From Pseudomonadota bacterium (GTDB lineage Bacteria; Desulfobacterota; Desulfovibrionia; Desulfovibrionales; Desulfovibrionaceae): a stretch of DNA of 10,233 nucleotides. Position 1 is the stretch's first letter. Every line of letters starts with the position of its first letter. Positions 6,442-10,233 of the stretch are shown here, piece after piece. Location of the stretch: contig JAEZEM010000256.1 of NCBI GenBank assembly GCA_023417745.1, forward strand, positions 1 to 10,233, read 5' to 3'. Under the pieces are notes generated by a model. That model did no database searches. It had not been told where the DNA came from and worked only from the letters and a program-made list of their open reading frames with translations. A program made the translations under genes and the position numbers.

Positions 6442-6505
6442 ACCGCAGCCGCACCCTATACGCCGGGCTGCGGTTGGTCGCTCTAAGGCGCGACCAGCCG
6501 CAGCC
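6442..6505 (-). repeat. two overlapping, mutually exclusive hairpins at the glycosyltransferase stop codon
   Basis: Segment 6466-6481 can pair with 6490-6505 in a 16-bp stem with one G-T wobble and an 8-nt loop (6482-6489) that contains the TAG stop codon. The inner part of the same segment, GGCTGCGGT at 6466-6474, is instead an exact 9-bp partner for ACCGCAGCC at 6442-6450 with a 15-nt loop. No T-run follows, so this is not a textbook terminator. It may be a 3'-end stabiliser or a factor-dependent terminator. Confidence 0.55.
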
Positions 6506-8801
6506 GGCGGATAAAAAGCGCCATGGGACGAACGTCCGTCTCGGCGAACGTGACCGTGCCGTGATTCCAGTGGCTGTAGCCAATGAGCACGTCGTTGGCT
6601 CCGGCCCGGCCGGCGATGGGCAGGCGCAGGCGACGCGTCTCGCCGACGCCAAGGCCCGAGAGGTTTTCGAGAATCTGGCCGTTGGCGGCCACTGCCACAT
6701 TCTGGCCGTCGATGGTGTTGTCGAAGTCGAATTCCAGGATGAGCGCCTGGGGCTTGTCCAGTTCGAACGTCATGGCGCTCGTCGGGCCAAGGCCCCAACG
6801 CCAGACGTTGTCCAGGCCGTGCTCCATTTTGCCGAGGTGTTGTTCGCGCAGATTCATGGCCATGGGCGTGGAATCGAACCAGCCGGCCGGCACGATCTCC
6901 AGATCGAAGCTCCGGAAGGCGGCGGTTTCCAGGTTGCCGCCGGGATACCGGGCGGTTTGGTCGGCGCAGATGGTTTCCAGACTGAAAGCCATGGTCTTGT
7001 ATGGAGCCTCGCGCAGGATGGAGACCGTGGCCGATTCGGCCAGGTCCGGGCCAAGGGAGGTGAAAAGCGGCACGGGCGGTTCGTCGTCGAAGCGCACGGC
7101 GTAGGCCATGCGGCTCCCCTGCCCCTGGTTTTTGTATTCCAGAATGAACTGGAGCTGTTGCGGCCCGACCGGGGCGGCGTTGTCCAGCCGGTATTCCAGG
7201 CGCGAGGGCATGTTGTTGCGGGTGGCGATGGCCTCGCCGCCCCAATAAGGGCTTATGGTCATGCCTGAAAAGGCGGCGACTTGCCGGTAGAAGGCCGGCA
7301 GCTCCATGCGCCGACGCAGGTGGAAAGGCACGGCCTCCAGGCGCGGGGCCGGCTCGCGCTGGATGGGCAGCCGGTAGATGGTGGCGTTTAAGACCGGCTG
7401 GGACGCGGCGATGGGGCCGACGGCGGCGGCGAATTCCTCTTCGGTGCGGCCAAGGTGGCCCCAGGTGCGGTAAGGCGTGAAAAAGACCAGTTCGAAGTCG
7501 CCGCTCGCCTCGGAAAGCGTCTGTTCGCGGAAAGGGTTCACAGCCGTGAACTGGTCGAGATACCAGGACACGGCGTTGACCGTGCCCTGGTCCGAGGCGG
7601 CGACGACCTCGCCCGGGCGCAGGATGCCGGCCAGTTCCCGGGCCATGGGCTTGAAATCCGTGATAAAGACGTTGTGGTGGTAGCTTGTGTCCTCATAATA
7701 CTCGCCGTAATGCTGCAGAAGAAGGACGCCGGCCGGAATGACGGCCACAGCGGCGGCCAGAGGGACGGCCAATCCCTGGCGCGGCAGGAGCCGGACCACG
7801 TGTCCGAAGAGGATAGCCGCCGGGATGGTCATGTAGAGAAAATGGCGCGGCGAGAAATAGGCCGTTTTGCGCATGAGGAAAAGGACCAACGCCGGGACAA
7901 GACAGACCAGCAGACAGGCGGCCAGTTCCCGGGGAGCTCTGCGGACCATGGCCGCGCCGCCAGCGACCAGCAGCGCCCCGAAGCCCAGCCGCAGGGGCAG
8001 GTCGTCATGGCTCCACAACACATGGGCCGAGTATGAGGCGATAAGCCGCCCGATTTCGCCAAAACCGGCCTTGAAGCCGAAGATGGAAAGCGTGGTTTGG
8101 CTTGGCAGGAAAAGGAAAACAAGCACCGGCAGAGCCACGGCCAACGTGCCGGCGGCAAAGGTCGCGATCTGCCGGAAGCTGACGCCCCCCCTGCCCCCCG
8201 GCCGCCACAAAAGGACCAGGATGACCCCTTCGGCCAGGGCGATGTGGAAGGTGAAATAGTGGAGCAAAAAAAGCGGCACGTTATAGGCCAGAACAGCGTA
8301 GAGGTCGCGGTTTTTGCCTTCGCGCACGAAGCGCAGCAGATGGCAAAAGGACAGCAGGAAAAGCAACACGAAGATGGCGTAGGGCCGCACCTGCCGCACA
8401 TGCCAGACCTGCATGGCGCTGCCGGCCAGGAAGGCGGCGGCCACAAGCCCGACCCCGCGTCCGTAAAGGCGGCCCAGGCCCCGCCAGGCGGCGTAAACCA
8501 GGGCGATGCCGCAAGCCGCCGAAGGCAGGCGCAGATTGGCGTCGGAAAGCCCCACTGCCTCAACGAGTTTGACGCAAAAGTGGTACAGCGGCGGGTGCAT
8601 CTCGCAGTGGCGCGAGAAATCGAGGATATAGGCCAGGGGAAACCGGGCCGTTAAGGGGACAATGATTTCGTCCCACCACATGGACGGGGTTTCCAGGTGA
8701 TACAGGCGCAGGAAGGCGGCCACGGCGAGCAGGCCCGCCAAGGCCAGGCGCCAGGGCCAGGGCGAAGCCGTGTCGGAGGAGCTGGAAGCGTTTGGCTGCA
8801 T
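6483..8801 (-). CDS. GT-C/GT39-type membrane glycosyltransferase with large C-terminal domain
   Basis: A 772-residue protein of the ArnT/PMT-like GT-C class, which transfers sugars from polyprenyl-phosphate donors on the outer face of the cytoplasmic membrane. The first membrane helix is about 17-32. The first external loop carries SMWWDE (Asp44, Glu45), the position of the catalytic acid in this class, followed by the characteristic EMHPPLYHF (68-75). About eleven helices extend to residue 363, including YFSPRHFLYMTIP (315-327). Residues 366-480 form an extracytoplasmic segment. Residues 490-772 are strand-rich without membrane helices and look like one or two beta-sandwich domains, making the protein about 200 residues longer than ArnT. 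Acceptor and donor sugar are unknown. The ATG lacks a Shine-Dalgarno; no alternative start would keep the first helix. A long hairpin lies 33 nt upstream. Confidence 0.85.
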   Translation of the reverse strand: MQPNASSSSDTASPWPWRLALAGLLAVAAFLRLYHLETPSMWWDEIIVPLTARFPLAYILDFSRHCEMHPPLYHFCVKLVEAVGLSDANLRLPSAACGIALVYAAWRGLGRLYGRGVGLVAAAFLAGSAMQVWHVRQVRPYAIFVLLFLLSFCHLLRFVREGKNRDLYAVLAYNVPLFLLHYFTFHIALAEGVILVLLWRPGGRGGVSFRQIATFAAGTLAVALPVLVFLFLPSQTTLSIFGFKAGFGEIGRLIASYSAHVLWSHDDLPLRLGFGALLVAGGAAMVRRAPRELAACLLVCLVPALVLFLMRKTAYFSPRHFLYMTIPAAILFGHVVRLLPRQGLAVPLAAAVAVIPAGVLLLQHYGEYYEDTSYHHNVFITDFKPMARELAGILRPGEVVAASDQGTVNAVSWYLDQFTAVNPFREQTLSEASGDFELVFFTPYRTWGHLGRTEEEFAAAVGPIAASQPVLNATIYRLPIQREPAPRLEAVPFHLRRRMELPAFYRQVAAFSGMTISPYWGGEAIATRNNMPSRLEYRLDNAAPVGPQQLQFILEYKNQGQGSRMAYAVRFDDEPPVPLFTSLGPDLAESATVSILREAPYKTMAFSLETICADQTARYPGGNLETAAFRSFDLEIVPAGWFDSTPMAMNLREQHLGKMEHGLDNVWRWGLGPTSAMTFELDKPQALILEFDFDNTIDGQNVAVAANGQILENLSGLGVGETRRLRLPIAGRAGANDVLIGYSHWNHGTVTFAETDVRPMALFIRRLRLVAP

Positions 8802-8834
8802 GGGAGCGACTGCTTTTGAGGTTCCATCAAACAG

Positions 8835-8876
8835 GCCGCCGTCCGGACCGGACTCACCCGGTCAGCGGACGGCGGC
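8835..8876 (-). repeat. 17-bp bulged hairpin upstream of the glycosyltransferase
   Basis: GCCGCCGTCCG (8835-8845) pairs perfectly with 8866-8876, and inside it GACCGG (8846-8851) pairs with CCGGTC (8858-8863), leaving a 2-nt bulge and a 6-nt loop. On the minus strand it follows the intrinsic terminator's T-run directly and ends 33 nt before the glycosyltransferase ATG, with only CTGTTTG after it. It could be a second terminator element or a leader structure of the glycosyltransferase mRNA. Confidence 0.55.
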
Positions 8877-8902
8877 AAGAAAAACAAACCCGCCCAAGGC
8901 GG
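8877..8902 (-). terminator. intrinsic terminator after the YHS-domain gene
   Basis: On the minus strand CCGCC-TTG-GGCGG (8890-8902) is followed by GTTTGTTTTTCTT (8877-8889). The stem is short (5 bp, extendable by a T-G pair) but the T-run is good and the position, about 140 nt after the YHS gene stop, fits the end of the aminotransferase-folK-YHS transcript. Confidence 0.7.
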
Positions 8903-8997
8903 AAAACCGGCGTATCCTTCAGGGAACCGGCCTGGGGCAAACGTCTGTCCTCGAAATGCCCGCGTTCGATCCGCAAGGACATACGGCGAAGGACGCT

Positions 8998-9034
8998 CTT
9001 CCCTTCAAAAAGCGAAGGCGTTTCAAAAGGGAAG
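8998..9034 (-). repeat. inverted repeat just after the YHS gene stop codon
   Basis: CTTCCCTT and AAGGGAAG form an exact 8-bp inverted repeat enclosing a 21-nt loop, starting 5 nt beyond the stop codon. Its T-run lies in the loop rather than after the stem, so it is not a standard terminator. The stretch 8903-8997 beyond it shows no gene or clear signal. Confidence 0.4.
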
Positions 9035-9038
9035 CCGG

Positions 9039-9356
9039 CTAACGACGGGCGTCTTCCCCGGCCTGCTCGGCCGTCTTGCCCTGCTCCATGGCCTGGGTGC
9101 GGCTGGCTTCAATGCGCTTGACGAACTTGTCGCGACATTCGTAGCTGCAAAAGGCGTAGACCTTGTCGCCGTCCCGGGCGCGGATGTCGGCGTCGGCCGG
9201 CACATAGGTGCCGCAGACCGGGTCCTTGACCATGTCACCGGTGGCGGCCATACGCTTTTGGGTTGCAGCTTCCTGTTCCTTTTTCCGGCCTCGGTCGCCC
9301 ATGAACAGCTTATACAAAATGAACGCGGCCGCGAGTAGAATGAGCCAACGGTACAT
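9039..9356 (-). CDS. membrane-anchored YHS-domain protein
   Basis: A 105-residue protein: one N-terminal membrane helix (about 2-18, WLILLAAAFILYKLFMG), a charged linker, then a YHS-type domain DPVCGTYV (45-52) with Cys48 and FCSYECRDKF (69-78) with Cys70 and Cys74, ending in a polar tail. YHS domains are associated with metal binding and occur in copper and heavy-metal proteins and in primary metabolism enzymes; here the cysteines would face one side of the membrane anchor, probably the cytoplasm by the positive-inside rule (DRGRKK after the helix). The ATG has AAGGAG with a 4-nt spacer. It starts 21 nt after the folK stop on the same strand, so the two are probably co-transcribed. Precise function unknown. 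Confidence 0.82.
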   Translation of the reverse strand: MYRWLILLAAAFILYKLFMGDRGRKKEQEAATQKRMAATGDMVKDPVCGTYVPADADIRARDGDKVYAFCSYECRDKFVKRIEASRTQAMEQGKTAEQAGEDARR

Positions 9357-9377
9357 AACGCTCCTTGCCGGCCCCGA

Positions 9378-9896
9378 TTATCGGGCCGATGCCTCGATTG
9401 CCCCTACAATATTCCCGCCCTGGTTGGAAGGCATTTCCGCCAACGCCTGGGCCACGCTTCCCCCCTGCCCGTCCGGGATGGCCAGCTCCGGGGCAAGGTC
9501 GGCCAGTGGGACCAGGACGAAAGGACGCTGCCGCAAGCGCGGATGGGGAATGATCAGGTCGGGTTCCTCAAGGCGGACGTCGCCGTACAGCAGCAAGTCG
9601 CAGTCCATGGTCCGGGGGCCGTTTGGCCGGGCCGGATCGCGTACCCGGCCAAGCAGGGTTTCGTTGGCCAAAAGCGCCTGCAACAGCCGCCTGGGCGACC
9701 AGGAATCACCCAGGGTCAAGGCCACGACCTGATTGAAAAACGTCGCCTGCTCGGCCTCGCCCCAGGGCTCGGTCTCGTAGACGGGGCTTGCGCCCGCCAA
9801 GAAGGCGTCCGGGAGCGCGCCGAGGCGCTCCCGGGCCAGTCGAAGACTCCCCAGCCGGTCTCCCTGGTTGGAGCCCAGGCCAACATAGGCGGTTAC
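9378..9896 (-). CDS. folK: 2-amino-4-hydroxy-6-hydroxymethyldihydropteridine pyrophosphokinase
   Basis: A 172-residue FolK (HPPK), which transfers pyrophosphate from ATP to 6-hydroxymethyl-7,8-dihydropterin in folate biosynthesis. It shows the N-terminal strand TAYVGLGSNQGD (2-13), SPVYETEPWG (37-46), FFNQVV (53-58), the magnesium-binding block GPRTMDCDLLLYGD with Asp98 and Asp100, and IIPHPRLRQRPFVLVPLADL. The body is complete. The odd point is the start: in this frame the family-expected first codon is GTA (9894-9896) overlapping the aminotransferase stop TAA, and no ATG, GTG or TTG occurs from there up to far inside the neighbour. A strong GGAGGAGG (9919-9926) lies upstream, before in-frame GTC and ACG. 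The N-terminal coordinate is therefore tentative, the identity is not. Confidence 0.9.
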   Translation of the reverse strand, partial: VTAYVGLGSNQGDRLGSLRLARERLGALPDAFLAGASPVYETEPWGEAEQATFFNQVVALTLGDSWSPRRLLQALLANETLLGRVRDPARPNGPRTMDCDLLLYGDVRLEEPDLIIPHPRLRQRPFVLVPLADLAPELAIPDGQGGSVAQALAEMPSNQGGNIVGAIEASAR

Positions 9897-10233
9897 AGCT
9901 TGGCGATGCGTGACAACGCCTCCTCCATGCGGGCGACGGGAACGGTCATGGCGATGCGGAAGTAGCCCTCGCCCGGCGCGCCGAAGCCGTTGCCCGGAGT
10001 GAGCACCACGCCGGTCTCCTGGAGCACCTTGGTGACGAAGGCGGCCGAGGTGTGGCCGGTCGGGGTCTTGCACCAGAGGTAGAAGGAGGCCTTGGGCGTG
10101 CGGCAAGCGATGCCCATCTTGGCCAGGGCGGCCACGGCCTTGTCCCGGCGCTCCTTGTAGATGCCCCGGAACTGCTCGGCAAAGGGTTCGCCCTGCTTAA
10201 GCGCCACGATGCCGGCTTCCTGCACGGCCTGGA
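9893..10233 (-). CDS. dapL: PLP-dependent aminotransferase, LL-diaminopimelate aminotransferase-like, C-terminal part
   Basis: Partial: the reading frame enters from the right edge and encodes the last 113 residues of a fold-type I class I/II aminotransferase. It shows the small-domain pattern KASFYLWCKTP, TGVVLTPGNGFG and GEGYFRIAMTVP, in which the arginine of YFR is the usual substrate-carboxylate binder. The combination most resembles the LL-diaminopimelate aminotransferases, which convert tetrahydrodipicolinate directly to LL-DAP for lysine and peptidoglycan. The PLP lysine and N-terminal domain lie outside the window, so a related alanine or aspartate aminotransferase cannot be excluded. 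The stop overlaps the beginning of folK, implying translational coupling. Confidence 0.8.
   Translation of the reverse strand, partial: QAVQEAGIVALKQGEPFAEQFRGIYKERRDKAVAALAKMGIACRTPKASFYLWCKTPTGHTSAAFVTKVLQETGVVLTPGNGFGAPGEGYFRIAMTVPVARMEEALSRIAKL
9919..9926 (-). promoter_or_regulatory. strong Shine-Dalgarno-like site inside the aminotransferase end, upstream of folK
   Basis: GGAGGAGG on the minus strand encodes part of Met-Glu-Glu of the aminotransferase and is an excellent anti-16S match. In the folK frame it is followed after 4 nt by GTC (9912-9914) and after 7 nt by ACG (9909-9911), neither a normal start. It may be coincidental coding sequence, or the ribosome site for a non-canonical folK start. 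Confidence 0.35.

Larger units (their letters stand above)
5477..6482. other. 1-kb convergent intergenic region without a convincing gene
   Basis: Between the converging ends of ade and the glycosyltransferase I find no reading frame with a ribosome site, a recognisable motif and this genome's codon pattern; the open frames are short and arginine- or proline-rich. The region does hold structure: inverted repeat GCCCGAAGC/GCTTCGGGC (5528-5572), a 14-bp hairpin (5638-5684), direct repeat GGCCTTTC twice (5909-5926), an AT-rich palindrome (5937-5952), TCGTGT/ACACGA (6249-6267), a bulged hairpin (6316-6348) and competing hairpins (6442-6505). It may contain decayed gene remnants, terminators for both genes, or a small RNA. 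Confidence 0.5.

Noticed and set aside
9890..9925. Programmed -1 frameshift fusing the aminotransferase to folK
   Set aside because: folK is in the -1 frame but there is no slippery heptamer before the stop codon, and such a fusion is not known for these families.

Overview
The window is a GC-rich bacterial chromosomal segment. It most resembles a sulfate-reducing Desulfovibrionaceae-type deltaproteobacterium. This rests on gene content (a DapL-like aminotransferase beside folK, a membrane-anchored YHS protein, tgt divergent from ade), the strong third-position GC bias and clear Shine-Dalgarno sites. It is an inference, because no rRNA or lineage-diagnostic gene is present. No phage, IS element, CRISPR array or defence locus is visible, so most of the window is ordinary housekeeping sequence.

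Left part (1-3660), all on the minus strand. In order of transcription: tgt (queuine/preQ1 tRNA-guanine transglycosylase), a small mandelonitrile-lyase-like cupin, a tRNA-Leu(CAA) only 14 nt beyond the cupin stop, an intrinsic terminator, a secreted alpha/beta hydrolase of clearly lower GC, and a DUF554 membrane protein. The tRNA appears to have its own promoter inside the end of the cupin gene, with its -10 box over the cupin stop codon. tgt has a promoter-like sequence so close to its ATG that the mRNA may be leaderless.

Middle (3659-6482). An 81-nt AT-rich divergent intergenic region separates tgt from ade (adenine deaminase, plus strand), the only plus-strand gene. ade and the minus-strand glycosyltransferase converge on about 1 kb without a convincing gene. 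That gap holds several strong hairpins and an AT-rich palindrome.

Right part (6483-10233), again all minus strand. A partial LL-diaminopimelate-aminotransferase-like gene runs in from the window edge and is followed by folK (folate biosynthesis). folK overlaps it and lacks a normal start codon. Next come a short membrane-anchored YHS-domain protein, a short intrinsic terminator and a long hairpin. Last is a 772-residue GT-C/GT39-type membrane glycosyltransferase with a large extracytoplasmic C-terminal domain. Its stop codon sits in the loop of a 16-bp hairpin that competes with a second hairpin.

The points most worth checking are the folK start, the structured convergent gap, the competing hairpins at the glycosyltransferase stop codon, the possible leaderless tgt transcript, and the tRNA promoter overlapping a stop codon. 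I found no clear evidence of an undescribed multi-gene system.
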